From the NCBI GenBank assembly GCA_015143295.1, contig CM026556.1, positions 19,220,547-19,284,546 of the forward strand: 64,000 nt of DNA, written 5' to 3'. A program made the translations under genes and the position numbers. A model generated the notes under the pieces. The model saw nothing but the letters and a program-made list of their open reading frames with translations, was not told where the DNA came from and ran no database searches. This document shows positions 22,358-32,964 of the stretch, piece by piece. The first letter of the stretch is position 1. Each line of letters starts with the position of its first letter. This stretch comes from Tetracentron sinense. Lineage: Eukaryota; Streptophyta; Magnoliopsida; Trochodendrales; Trochodendraceae.

Positions 22358-22500
22358 CTATGTTTGGATGCCGAGAAAATAGGTGAAAATATAGAAAAGA
22401 AGAGAAAATTTTATATTTCTAATACAATTCTTAATTGTGTTTTATCTAATTTTCTTTTCTTTTCCATATTTTCACTAATTTTCTCAGCAACCAAACATAG
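22358..22500. mobile_element. Short palindromic MITE, 143 bp
   Basis: Nearly the whole element is one hairpin: CTATGTTTGGATGCCGAGAA on the left pairs with the inverse of TTCTCAGCAACCAAACATAG on the right, and the inner arms (aatagnnnaaaatatngaaaag) also pair. The target duplication is not clear. Hairpin MITEs of this type are common beside plant genes and can feed small-RNA pathways. Confidence 0.7.
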
Positions 22501-22518
22501 GGTTAGGGTGAGTGTTTA

Positions 22519-22735
22519 GTCCCACATTGGGTACCTACCCGAGCATGTTGTCCCATATAAGTTCCTTGGTGCCTTAAACGGTTGGTACCCGTTTTGAGGA
22601 GCTCTAGGGTGAAGCTTACATGGGCTGCATGTGTGTGGTGTGTATGAGTTTGCATGTGGTGTGTGTGTTTGCTTGGGTGGTGTGAGTATTCCCTTATATT
22701 TGCCTTCAGTCATTGCCTTGTGGTATGATTGAAAA
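22519..22735 (+). promoter_or_regulatory. USE-like plus TATA-like pair followed by a repeat ending in an A tract
   Basis: GTCCCACATTG (22519-22529) resembles the plant snRNA upstream element RTCCCACATCG with one mismatch. A TATA-like CATATAA (22554-22560) follows 24 bp later, the spacing seen in Pol III-type plant snRNA genes. The sequence downstream does not match U6, U3 or 7SL as far as I can see, and ends near an A13 tract (22731-22744). It could be a SINE-like or other dispersed repeat that carries a snRNA-type promoter, or coincidence. Confidence 0.3.
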
Positions 22736-22744
22736 AAAAAAAAA

Positions 22745-23081
22745 CTATTTCCCTTATTAATAGAGCGCGGACCCATAAATCCTATCTCTAAACCTAAGGC
22801 ATCCACCCATTCGTTCGTGGATGCCCCCCACCATATGTCTTAAGCCAATATCAGGAGATTGTGCTCCAAAACGCACGGAAATAAAAAAAAACTGTTGCGG
22901 CCGTACATAGTGGGAGTACTAGCCTACAATCTTTTGTGGCCGTACAGTCATAGGGTGGACCCCTTTGTGTCTTACAAAGGTAGCCCACATTTAAGAGTGG
23001 TGGACCCTAATAAAAAAGGTAGCCATGTTTTTGTTTTTGTTTTTGTTTTTTAAGACACAAAGGGGCAACCTTGTGGTGTTA
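22745..23081. other. Intergenic DNA
   Basis: No gene seen. There is a short tgttttt tandem stretch near 23027-23050, and the phrase gacacaaaggggcaacc near 23054 partly inverts rgtgtcttacaaaggtagcc near 22968, suggesting an old foldback. Confidence 0.3.
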
Positions 23082-23960
23082 GAGCATTCCTAGCATCCTC
23101 ACCAAATTTTACTCACCAAAATAGTTAAAACTCACTTTTTTTAATTTAGCCATCCATTTTTTTAAGGCTCAGGATCCTCTCGAGTTCGACTAGAGGTCGC
23201 CATGTGTCTCCTTTGACACCCCTTAACCATGGGTAAGGTTCACCCACCCCTAGGGTTCACCCATCCATCCTTGGCTTTTTAAAAAAAATATTAATTCTTT
23301 TTTTTTAAATGAAAAACTTTTTTTAATATTAAAAAAAACTCTAAAAACAGTTTTTTTTTTATTTAAAAAATAATAATTAATGTATAAAAAAAAAACCAAG
23401 GATGAGTGGGTGAACCTTACGAATGGTTAAGGGGTGTCAAAGGAGACACATGGCGACCTCTAGGGGTTTGAACTCGAGAGATTCTCTCGAGTTCAACTTG
23501 AGAGAATCCTGTGCCTTTTTTTTAAAAGGACTTTGTTACTGAGACCGCAAAGGGCAAAATTTAATTAAATCCATTTTAAAAATTTTGAGATCTGTGCTTT
23601 ACATGCACGGTCTCGGCCTTTAAAGTGTCACTAACATTTTCATTTTTAAAACACAAGCAGCCTTGCTAATTTAACAAAAAAAGAATTTTATTTTATTATT
23701 TGTGTGAGGAAACAAAAAAAGAAGAGAGAAATATTATTTGTGTAGGATTACAATAAAAGAAGGGAGAGGGAGAAACCTTATTTTATTATTTATGTGAGAC
23801 CACAATAAAAGAAGTGAGAAATATTTAGCTTCGGTGAATATACATTATCACCGACTAAACTGAAATCTTTAATCTGATAGGACCCATTTTGGCCGTTTTT
23901 AGGGTTATGGTTCACCAAAATAACGAAAAAGTTATCTTGGGAGGGCTGCTAGGAATGCTC
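23082..23960. mobile_element. Inverted-repeat element with nested foldback
   Basis: Outer ends GAGCATTCCTAGCA (23082) and TGCTAGGAATGCTC (to 23960) are perfect inverses, flanked by TA on both sides. The interior is non-coding and includes the foldback 23166-23515 and three imperfect copies of a ttattatttgtgtgag / aaaagaag unit (23690-23830). It is a non-autonomous DNA transposon; the superfamily is uncertain. Confidence 0.6.
23166..23515. mobile_element. Foldback MITE, copy 1
   Basis: Long inverted arms: aggtcgccatgtgtctcctt then tgacaccccttaacc on the left, the inverse on the right (ggttaaggggtgtcaaagga, then gacacatggcgacctct). The loop is very AT-rich. The ends GGCTCAGGATCCTCTCGAGTT and the inverse of AACTTGAGAGAATCCTGTGCC match with few differences. 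A related foldback lies within the hAT at 43649-44256. Confidence 0.65.
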
Positions 23961-24254
23961 TAATTGAATATACCAAAAAAAAATAAAAAATAAATAAGCA
24001 CAGAGGAGCAACAATCCAAGCGCTAATTTCCTTGTTCGACTGTGGAGACTTAAGAGAGCCAAATCATTGTTCATTTACAGCTACATAATTAACCAAAAAC
24101 CTAAGACAAGAAAGAGCCTAGTTTTGTCTGCTTTCTCAAAAGTGAAAGTGGTAGTCACTCAAATGAAGCTGTGGTGTCTTGAGAGTTTGTTTACAAGGAG
24201 TTCTAACCAGAGCCATAGCCACTACCCATGCCTCTCTCCGGCATGGCAGCATGG

Positions 24255-27159
24255 TCATGGGTTGAATACCGCCGCCACCCTAGGCGGCCTCCGGTTCATG
24301 TTGTGCATATTGTTGTAATGTTCACTCTGCTGTGCTGGGCTGTCTGGCGTTCCAACCCCATCTCCCAGCGGACCAGCCCCAACGTACTGCTGCACCACTA
24401 GCACCGAAACAGTCGCGGCGAAGTCCGATGACGCCAGTAAATCCCCGATAGCCCCAAGCTCCGGGCACTCGCTCCAGTCGGTGAGCCCTGCAGTGAGAGG
24501 AGATATCATGCCCTGCCCTCTCCCAACTACATACAGGTCATGGATGCTGTCCATTGAACGTATTGCTGCAACTGTCTCTTCCCCGTTGTTCACTACCTTC
24601 TCTGTGTACACCACAGACTCATCACTCACGTTCTTGATCCTGAACTCGTTAATTTGCTCATCATCCATCTGTTTCTCCCTCTCATTGTCTGTGATCACGC
24701 TCAGGATCCTCAGTTCATTGGAATCGTGGTTGGGTTCTAGTACTGCTGCATCATTCCCTGGAAGAAACCGCAGCACAGTCAGGCTGATGCCTGGATTCCC
24801 GGACATTCTCCACGCATACGATAATGCCTCTCGGTCATCTGGTCCGCCGAAGAAGAGCACTGCGATGTGGTGACATATTTGGTTACCCGCCGCCACCGGA
24901 GTAGACCCACCAAGGCCTCGGTCTACAAGTATTCCGACCGAGCAAGGGCCGTTCACCAAGACGTTCTGGTTCACCGTCCGAAAGGCCGGGTTGGTTCCCT
25001 CCATGCCTCCATCTACAGTCTGTTGCTTATGAAAAGGGAGGATAATGAAGGCTACACGCTTGTCCTCTGCCAAATTGCAAATGTCCTCATGCATGGTCGA
25101 GTAAGGGGAAATGGCAGTAAGTGGCTGAACCGAGACATTGCTAGTATGCTGTTCATAGTTCTCGAATGCGTTGATGATGTGGTCCGACTGGGCCTGGGTG
25201 CGGTTCGCGGCCGGGCGACCGGACTTGCGAGTGTTGTGGACGATTAGCATTGCGGAGGCACGGCCGGTGAGCTCGACCAAGTGGAGTGCGTAGACGCATA
25301 AGGGGGATTTCTTGGTGGGTTGAGAAGCTTCAAGGAGGTTGACAATGGTGGGAACGTTTCTGGGGGTGTGTATACATGCCAGTATACGTAGCTCTGCATC
25401 TGGTTTCGATCTCTGAATGGTTCTTCGCTTGTAGGGTACAAACCGCCTTGCGGGCTTGTAAATGGCGGTAACAATGGGGGTTACGATGCCCGTCATTATC
25501 ACAGCCACAATCACCATGATTGCAAAAGACTGATCGTCGAGAACCTTCTGGTCCCGCCCAACGTTGAGGATGATCATTTCGACAAGGCCTTTGGTGTTCA
25601 TGAGCAAGCCGAGAGCAATTCCTTCACGAAATGGCATCTTGTAGAAGAGTGCAACGACGAGAGTACCAGCTACTTTTCCGGCACAGGCAAGGATGATAAC
25701 AAGCAGTAAATAGCCCCAGTTCGCGATACCCTGGATTGCTCCAACATCAGTCCTGAGCCCACTAATCGCGAAGAATAGAGGAAGCAAAAGGCCTGAGACG
25801 AAGTCCTCGAGCCTCTCAATGAGGGTGACTCCAAGTGGTCCGTTGGGTATGGAAAGGCCGAAAACGAAGGCGCCAAAGACTGAATGGGTTCCAATGGCGT
25901 CGGTGATGAAACCAGAGATCATGACCCCAGTGAGGATGATGCATATGTAGAACTCGCTGTAGCTTTCGCCTTCTTGGGTGTGGCGTATGATCCAGGAAAT
26001 GCCGGGGCGGATGACGAAGATGCAGAACAAGACGAATGCAGTACTTGACATGATGACCCAGAGGGAGGCCAGGTGGGAGCTAGTTTCGTTCTCGGCGATG
26101 GCGATAGCTAAGGCTAAGAGGATCCATGCAAACATGTCGTTGATGAGAGCAGAGGACATGGCTATTCTCCCGAGCTCTGTGTTGAGGAGTTTGAGCTCTG
26201 CTAGAATCCGGGCTAGCACCGGGAAAGATGTGACGGACAAGGCGACTCCGAGGAAGAGGAGGAAGGTGCCTTGGGCCATAGCTTTTGAATTGTGATGCAG
26301 AATGAAGGACAAGGAGGAACCAATTATGAATGGCAAGATCATACCCACGACGGCGATCGTAATGGCCTTTTTTCCAGTGCGTTTGATCACGTTGAGGTCC
26401 ATCTCCACACCCACCAAGAACAAGAAGTAGAGGAGCCCCACGTTCGCCATTGTTTCTAGCACCATTACACTCCTCAAAGGGAACACTGTGTTTGCGAATG
26501 TTAAGCTCCGTCCAATCACTGATGGTCCCAATAACACCCCACCCTGTAATATTACAATTAATTCTCGTTTCATTCATTAGCCATTAGAGCTAGTTATAAG
26601 AAAGGACTTTGCTAGTGAGACTGTCTAGGACCGAGCTGAGATAATCAAGATCACTCCAGGACGGTCTCGGCCCTAAACGGTCTCAGAAGCTTTATCCTAT
26701 TTAAGAAATTGAGAATGGAGTATTGGTTTCATAAATAGGAAATGGAGTAGTGTTATCACTATCGTGTCTCTCATTCACAATATTTGATTAGCATCAATCA
26801 AAGATTTAAATTAGATTTGATTTGATTGACTCTAATTTTCATTTTTAGATACATTTCACCTCTATATAAACCATATGAATCAATATAAGGAGGCATTCAA
26901 AATTCAATAGGATAATTTCTTATCAAGAAAAAGAGATAAAAGTGTTTTGAGTTACCATGATCTCAGAGATGACGCGAGGCTGGTGTAAGGGTTTGAGTAG
27001 GAAAACGAGAAGGCGAGTAATAACGACGATAAGAGTTAGCTGCAAGATGAAGAGTGGGAGAGAGTAATCCAAGGGATTGTCACCTTGCCAGACCCCATTG
27101 GTGGTGATCATCGTAGGTGCGTAACAAACGACGCTGCCTGATTTGTTTGAAATTGCCAT
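24255..27159 (-). CDS. Cation/H+ exchanger, CHX family (CPA2)
   Basis: Complete two-exon gene. Exon 1 is 27159-26956 (68 codons) and exon 2 is 26543-24255. The intron is 412 bp with GT at 26955 and AG before 26543. The predicted protein is about 830 residues, usual for plant CHX. Seen features: NGVWQGDNPLDY and QPRVISEIMGGVLLGPS at the start; about 12 hydrophobic segments (Na+/H+ exchanger domain, about 40-440); SALINDMFAW with the Asn-Asp ion site at about 203-204; Lys in ACAGKVAG at about 358; NTKGLVEM at about 385; then a soluble regulatory half with USP-like fold features (about 460-800). CHX proteins move K+ or other cations against protons in endomembranes or plasma membrane. I chose Met-27159 over Met-27189; both are in frame. 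It resembles CHX17-20 members. Confidence 0.93.
26544..26955 (-). other. CHX intron containing a small MITE-like inverted repeat
   Basis: The intron has proper GT/AG ends. Within it, 26604-26697 has inverted ends (GGACTTTGCTAGTGAGAC on the left, the inverse of GTCTCAGAAGCTTTATCC on the right) and an internal pair gaccgag/cggtctcgg. The same words (ggactttgttactgagacc, cggtctcggcc) recur at 23527-23620, so it is a dispersed family. Confidence 0.55.
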
Positions 27160-27734
27160 TTTAGCATTCACAGAACCCTCACGTTTCACTTACAACCATT
27201 AAAGGAAATCTTCTTCGTCTTCTTTCTCACAGAGAGAGAGACAGAGAGAGGAGCTAGACACAGACAAAAGAATGCATGGTTAAGCAAAAAGAAGGGTTTT
27301 TTTTTCTTCCTTAGAATGAGGGATGGTATGGGAGAAGGAAGGGACTGCTAGGTTGGTTTCGGTGGTTGCCCGTCCCATTTGGAGGGGGGCAATCCCTTGT
27401 GTGGTCTCTTTTCTATCATATTTCAATTTTGTTGTAATTCTTATTTGTTCCGCCACTCTCGGGAATCAGAGGTTTACGATTCCAAGACTGTGATCTTGTT
27501 GACCAACAGATGTCCGTTTTTCTTTGTTTAGCTTTGATAGGGGGGGAAATGAAGATGGTCAATTATACAAAGTCAATGAGCTTCAAGAAGAAAGGAATTT
27601 GTTAGTCCCACTCCTTTGTAGCCACACATATCTCTTCCTCGCATTGGCAAAAGGAGTCCCGACACAAAAGTGAGCCAAACTTTGTAACATTGGTGTGTAA
27701 CATTGGTTTTTGTAGCCTAGGGCTACAAAATGAT
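27160..27734 (-). other. CHX 5' leader and proximal upstream region
   Basis: Immediately upstream of the CHX start codon there is a CT-rich leader on the minus strand (CTCTCTCTCTGTGAGAAAG, about 27240-27220). No TATA box can be fixed with confidence. Nothing coding is seen. Confidence 0.4.
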
Positions 27735-27963
27735 GGCCTTGGCTCGTCTCTGGCGAAGCCAGAAAGGCCTCTCGGGGTTCCATGCATTGTGCGACAGTTG
27801 GCGTCAAATAGGGAGAAGTCATTCCATTTTCTCCCCATATTTTTGACTTCTCCCCCATTTGATATCTCTCCCCTCATGATTTTGACTTCTCCACCACTTG
27901 TCACCTATTCTATGGATCCTCGAGACAATGCCTTTCTGGCTTCGCCAGAGACAAGCCAAGGCC
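27735..27963 (+). mobile_element. MULE-type MITE 1, 229 bp
   Basis: Perfect 9-bp target duplication caaaatgat (27726-27734 and 27964-27972), the hallmark of Mutator-like insertion. Terminal inverted repeats GGCCTTGGCTCGTCTCTGGC and the inverse of GCCAGAGACAAGCCAAGGCC run for about 50 bp. No coding sequence is present, so it depends on a transposase elsewhere. It lies 0.6 kb upstream of the CHX start. Confidence 0.85.
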
Positions 27964-28018
27964 CAAAATGATCAATACGATTATTCTGACACATAATGAC
28001 CTTACACATAATGACAAG

Positions 28019-28302
28019 GGCCTTGGCTTGTCTCTGCGAAAGGGCTTGTCTCAGGGTTCCATAGAATAGGTGACAAGTGGTGGAAAAGTCAAAATCATGG
28101 GCCCCTTGATTTTGACTTCTCCCCACATAGTAAGACATGTGGCGATAAGTGTGTGAGAATAAGGGGGAGATATATCAAATGGGGAGAAGTCAAAATCAAG
28201 GGGAGAAAATGGAATGACTTCTCCCCATTTTGCTGTCAGCTGCCGCACAATGTATGGAACCCCGAGAGGAGTTTCTGGCTTCGCCAGAGACAAGCCAAAG
28301 CC
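28019..28302 (-). mobile_element. MULE-type MITE 2, 284 bp, inverted relative to MITE 1
   Basis: Target duplication aatgacaag (28010-28018) and aataacaag (28303-28311), one mismatch in nine. Ends GGCCTTGGCTTGTCTCTG and the inverse of CTCTGGCGAAGCC homologues. Its interior is the reverse complement of MITE 1: ccatagaataggtgacaag near its left end, against cttgtcacctattctatgg near the right end of MITE 1. Confidence 0.85.
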
Positions 28303-28311
28303 AATAACAAG

Positions 28312-29762
28312 GGTTAGATATGAGAGATTTTCTTAAAATAGGCCTCAAGTTTGAAGATATTTTTAAAATAGGTTTGAAATTTCAAAATAACTTTTTTAGG
28401 CATTGACTAGTCAAAGTATCCATCCATCCATATGCAACATTGATCTATCAATATGCATCTTGATTGATCGTATGCCGTATCCATTTTGATGTATTACATT
28501 AATTAATGTCCCATATGGATGAATGCTTTGATCAGTCAAAGCCTAAAAATATTGCTCAATTTTCAAAGCCTATTTCGAAAAAATTGCCTTACTAAGATGC
28601 TTATTTTGAGAAAAAAAAAGTTTAGAAATTATTTGTTCAATAATAAAAAATAGATGTAATACTTCAAAAAAAGTTCAACTAGAAGAGGAGGAGGAGCTCC
28701 GGTTGAACAACTAGAGCAACCCCTAAATGCATTAGAAAGTGGTAGTTTGGTAATTATGAATAAAAAGTTAGGTATTATTTTAACACCAATTTTTCTCCTA
28801 AATACCCCTTTCCAAGGTATTTTTTGTGTTGCTCATACCGGTTCAACCAAAGCTCATGTTCATCGTTAATTAATCTCTTTAAAAAGTGCGTGTGAGCACT
28901 AGAATTTACTGTATTTTTTTCTGGACCGAGCTTTACGGATGAACGACGCTAAAGGACTATTTGGGAGTCGCCATCTATATAATTGGGGAAATAGGATCTC
29001 TATTTTATAATGGATAATGGCCTAATTAAGTTCTAGTTTGAGATTCTAAATAAGTGATTCATTTAGGTTCGGGAGAAGGTGTTAGGCACCCCGGAACCTC
29101 CATCCAAAAAATGATTACCTACTCCCTAAGTCTAAACCAATTAAGATGAAATTTACAAAGGAATTTGATCGTCAGTCAATCTTAAATTATTTATTTTTAG
29201 TAATAATTCCATAAAATAGTACTAGCAAGGGAGATTGTGGATTCTTCACCATTTTTGCTTCAAAGGTAACTCTCTTGATCTATCCTCATTCCATTTATTT
29301 ATTTATTTTGGATGATTTAAGTTGGATTTGGTATATTTTGTGATTGTGAGAGGCCAAGTGGGCCGATTGTATGCAAATTTGAAAGAGATTGTGAAGTGTT
29401 TTGTGGTTACGGGAGGCCTAGCAGCAGCAAAATCAGGCCGATACCTTTTATCAGCAGCAAATCCAGAGCAATTTTGATTTTCAGCAGATGATGAGAGATG
29501 CTTTAGAGGCTCTGTTTCCACCAGGCCATTTTCCACCAACTCCTCCTCCTCCTCAGTAGGTTATTCTTCCAGTCTTGAGTTAGAATTTGTTTATTTTCCT
29601 GAGTTAGTTTTATGGAGCTTCGCTCTACTTTTTCGATATTTTTTTTGGTCTGTCTGTCCCTAGTTTTATCTACTGTTATGACTTCAGATGCTTGTTATTT
29701 TATGATCTATTTCTTTGCATCTATTATTTTTTGTGGATATTTCTTGGTTTGTACTAACCTTA
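28312..29762 (+). pseudogene. Degenerate plus-strand Ty3/gypsy interior
   Basis: Little can be read up to about 28900. From 28915 the sequence includes gttcgggagaaggtgttagg, a phrase common in plant gypsy repeats. At 29422-29559 an open plus-strand stretch (QQMMRDALEALFPPGHFPP, then Pro run and stop) resembles the Gln/Pro-rich end of a gypsy Gag. The element appears to continue, after the TRIM, to the polypurine tract at 32111 and the LTR at 32124. The assignment is inference from layout and composition. Confidence 0.4.
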
Positions 29763-30731
29763 TATTAGGAAATATCCTATTGTAATAAAGTGAATGAGAT
29801 ACACTGTATCATTATTAGTGTATCTCTTCACAATTAGATAGTATCAATTAAATTTGAATTTAGGATTTGATTAGGTATGATTAGATTAGGATTATCTTTG
29901 AGAGATCTTTCTATATTACGAGTCTTGGCATGAAACATCTATTTAAACCCTTTATGGGGTCATTGTAAATCATCCAAAAATTCTCAATAAATTCATTCAC
30001 TTTATGGTATCAGAGCGGGCGATCTGCCTGTATTGATTTTTTTTTTCCTTTTTATTACGTGTTTCCGGCGGGCGGCATTGCCGCCGCCCGTTGGGACTGA
30101 AGTTTCTCTATTCTCTTTCTTATTTTTTTTTGTCATCAAAGCCAACATAGATGTTAGCATGGTTGGTCTAGTTTTTTTTTTTATTCCTCTTTGATGGTTG
30201 TCGTAATAAGTGTATTTCCCTTTATTTTATTGAAGACCTCTCTAATGAGAGTTTTTCTTCACATTGCAAATCAATCTTCTGGTGCTTTGGGAAGACGATC
30301 ATGACAACTTGATCTAGTGGGCTACCGGCTCTGACAGACTCATAAATATGAACGGGATGCGACAGAGATAGACTTCACAGACTGACGGTGACTACCAAGC
30401 ACGGATGTTTTAGCTCTTCATGCACAAAGGGAGTACTCAAGTTGCGCAAACCCATGAAGATTTTCAATCCACATGTGTTTGAGAGGGAATATTAGGAAAT
30501 ATCCTATTGTAATAAAGTGAATGAGATACACTGTATCATTATTAGTGTATCTCTTGACAATTAGATAATATCAATTAAATTTGAATTTAGGATTTGATTA
30601 GGTATGATTAGATTAGGATTATCTTTGAGAGATCTTTCTATATTAGGAGTCTTGGCATGAAACATCTATTTAAACCCTTTATGGGGTCATTGTAAATCAT
30701 CCAAGAATTCTTAATAAATTCATTCTCTTTA
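29763..30731 (+). mobile_element. TRIM retrotransposon with two 242-bp LTRs
   Basis: LTRs 29763-30004 and 30490-30731 are equal in length and differ at only about half a dozen positions. The primer-binding site TGGTATCAGAGC (30005-30016) is a perfect initiator-Met tRNA site next to the left LTR; a purine tract (gagagggaa, 30481-30489) precedes the right LTR. The interior of 485 bp has no Gag or polymerase, so it is a terminal-repeat retrotransposon in miniature. Flanks cctta and cccta are a probable 5-bp duplication with one change. Confidence 0.88.
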
Positions 30732-32123
30732 CCCTACAGGTATTGTTTGGACGAAGTTTGGAATGATTTGTCTTAATTCTCGATCTATTTTCACCCCTTT
30801 CCCCTTTCTCATCATGGTTTGCTTTTCACGAGTTAGGTATTATTGTTCTAATCCCTTCTTTACTTTATTTTTATTTTTACATTGAAGACAATGTAAAGTT
30901 TAAGTTTGGGGTTGGGAAATAATAGGCTACACTATTATTTTATTTTTGATGATTGTGCAACCATGACTATGATAAGATATGCAAAAACACTGAAATTTTT
31001 TCGATTGTTTTATTCTAAAATTTGAAAGATTGTAATGTATATCGGATAATCCAAATTTTATTGATAGGGTTGAATTTGAGAACACATAATCTCAAATACA
31101 CATTGTTTTTAACCTTACAAAAGCTGAATTTTTTTAGTCATGAATAGACTTTGAAATTTGCATGAGCACACTAACATATTGTCTAGTGGGGTTTAAAGCT
31201 AAACTAATTGATAGTGATTTTGTTAACTCATAAATATTGGATAATCTAGAAATTGAACATCAACTTTGGCTAAAAAGAAAAATTGATAGAAGAATGGATT
31301 ACCTAATCAGGTTTTACACTTAGTAACCGGGCCTCTTGCCTAACTAAGTAGAGAGAGTTCGCGTCAAACCGTGTGAATTTTGGAATGGATAAAATAACCT
31401 TGTGTGACTGGTTTAAGTTCGTAGCCTAGTTAACTCGAGTTATTAAGCCCATAGAGGTGTCTTGACACCTGGTACCTTAAAGCCATCTGGTTTTAGAATC
31501 ACCGGCCTAACACTTGCTACAAGGGTTGTCTAGAATGCTTAATGGACTTAGATTTTGCACAGTCACACTTATAAAAAAAAAAAAGTATTGAATGAAAGCC
31601 TTGAAGTTGGTAGTTTAAATTGAAAGAAAATTCAATGATAAATGAGAAGACAGAAAAACTGTTGAAAAGTAAGGTTGATATCACACATTCAATTGTTTGT
31701 CACATTACACATCAAAGAAAATTGTAACAAATCTTTTAAAAGCTAAAATTTTTAAAAATAGTTAAAAATGGTGTGAATTTGAGAATGTGGAGAGTTGAAA
31801 ATTCAATATTGTTAATAATTTGTGGATTATCTTGTATGTATTGTGAGTCTGGAAAATTTGGAATTTGATTCAATCACTTTTGAAAATTTGCATGTTTTAC
31901 TTGAATATATTGCACAATGACAGGGTAGTACAGATGTTTGTAAGTGTCATCACTGTAAACCTTCACGAGACTTCCCTCGTCCTCTAGGGCAACCTAGGGG
32001 TTTAAAAGGCTTGTTGCATATGCAAAATGCAACCGAGGATCCCACGAAAGGGGATGTAGGTTTAGTTTAGATTATAGTTTATTTTATTGCTCGAGGACTA
32101 GCAATGTTTAAGTTTGGGGTTGT
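30732..32123 (+). other. 3' non-coding region of a plus-strand Ty3/gypsy element
   Basis: AT-rich DNA with no coding motif. The phrase gacaatgtaaagtttaagtt, then tggggttggg (30889-30918), and tttaagtttggggttg (32108-32123) are typical of 3' ends of Athila/Tat-type elements. The second serves as polypurine tract before the LTR. Confidence 0.45.
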
Positions 32124-32599
32124 GATCGGTGTCAGATGTTATTTATAAAAACACCTTAAACTTAACTTGTTAAATCCTTTAGAGTAATTATTTGTATTAT
32201 TTTATGCTATTTGGTTGTTTACATTTGTTATGGGTTCATCTGAGAAAAAGAGCTTAATATGGATGGTTTAGAAGAATTTCAGGAGCAAAAATGAAGAAGA
32301 AAAGATCAAATCATCATTCCTACATTTTGGGCTTATTTTAATTATAGAAAAGTTTCCTTTTGGGCCAAATTTAACTATTCTTTAAGGCCCAAACTTTGTA
32401 GAGAAAAGAAGAGTTGTAGATAAATTAGAATCGAAGTCCTTATTGTATAAGGATTCTATCTTTCTCTCTTTATCTATAAAAGGAGAGATTCCTTATAGAG
32501 ATTCCATCATTATCATTATTAGAGAATTTTGTAGAAATTTTGGATATGAAGAAAAACTCTGGAGATCAAGGAAGTCATGAAGAGAAGTGTTGCAACTTT
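32124..32599 (+). repeat. 3' LTR of the gypsy element, left part
   Basis: Starts TGATCGGTGTCAG directly after the polypurine tract. A good TATA box (TCTATAAAAGGAGAG) is at 32474-32488. The LTR is cut at 32599 by the CACTA transposon and resumes at 42451. The far end is not certain, possibly near 42747 (gccccaca). Confidence 0.55.
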
Positions 32600-32964
32600 C
32601 ACTACAAGAAAACTCACTTTTAGCGTCAAAGTTTTAGTGGCGGCCACCTTGTCTCGACACTATAGGATGCTTATAGCGGGGGGCCATTAATGGCCGCCAC
32701 TAAGAAATGATAAAAATTTGCCCACTACCGGCAACCAAGAAAGATCACGACGCTAAAGGATACTGTTTGCGGGGGCCACGAGAAACACGACGCAAAAGAA
32801 TGGCGCGTAAAAATGGGCGGGGGAATATTACCGGTGTTAGCGACGGCCAGGCCTTGGCCGACGATAAAGGGTCCGTCAAATTAAAATTTTGGGCTGAAAA
32901 AAGTGGAGGGAACTCATTGAGGCGGCCAGCTTGCCACCGCCAAGAAATTGGAGGGAACTCATAG
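32600..32964 (+). repeat. Left terminal and subterminal repeats of the CACTA
   Basis: Contains the terminal repeat and several copies of words such as ggcggccacc, tggccgccactaa, gacgctaaagg and cgacggccagg. In CACTA elements the subterminal motifs bind the TNPA-type protein. Open frames across this GC-rich stretch (for example 32707-32964) are not genes. Confidence 0.75.

Noticed and set aside
24481-25247. Open frames on the plus strand opposite CHX
   Set aside because: They are antisense shadows of the well-conserved CHX exon 2 and have no recognisable motif.
30005-30016. Initiator-Met tRNA-like dodecamer
   Set aside because: Only the 12-base primer-binding site of the TRIM; no tRNA gene surrounds it.
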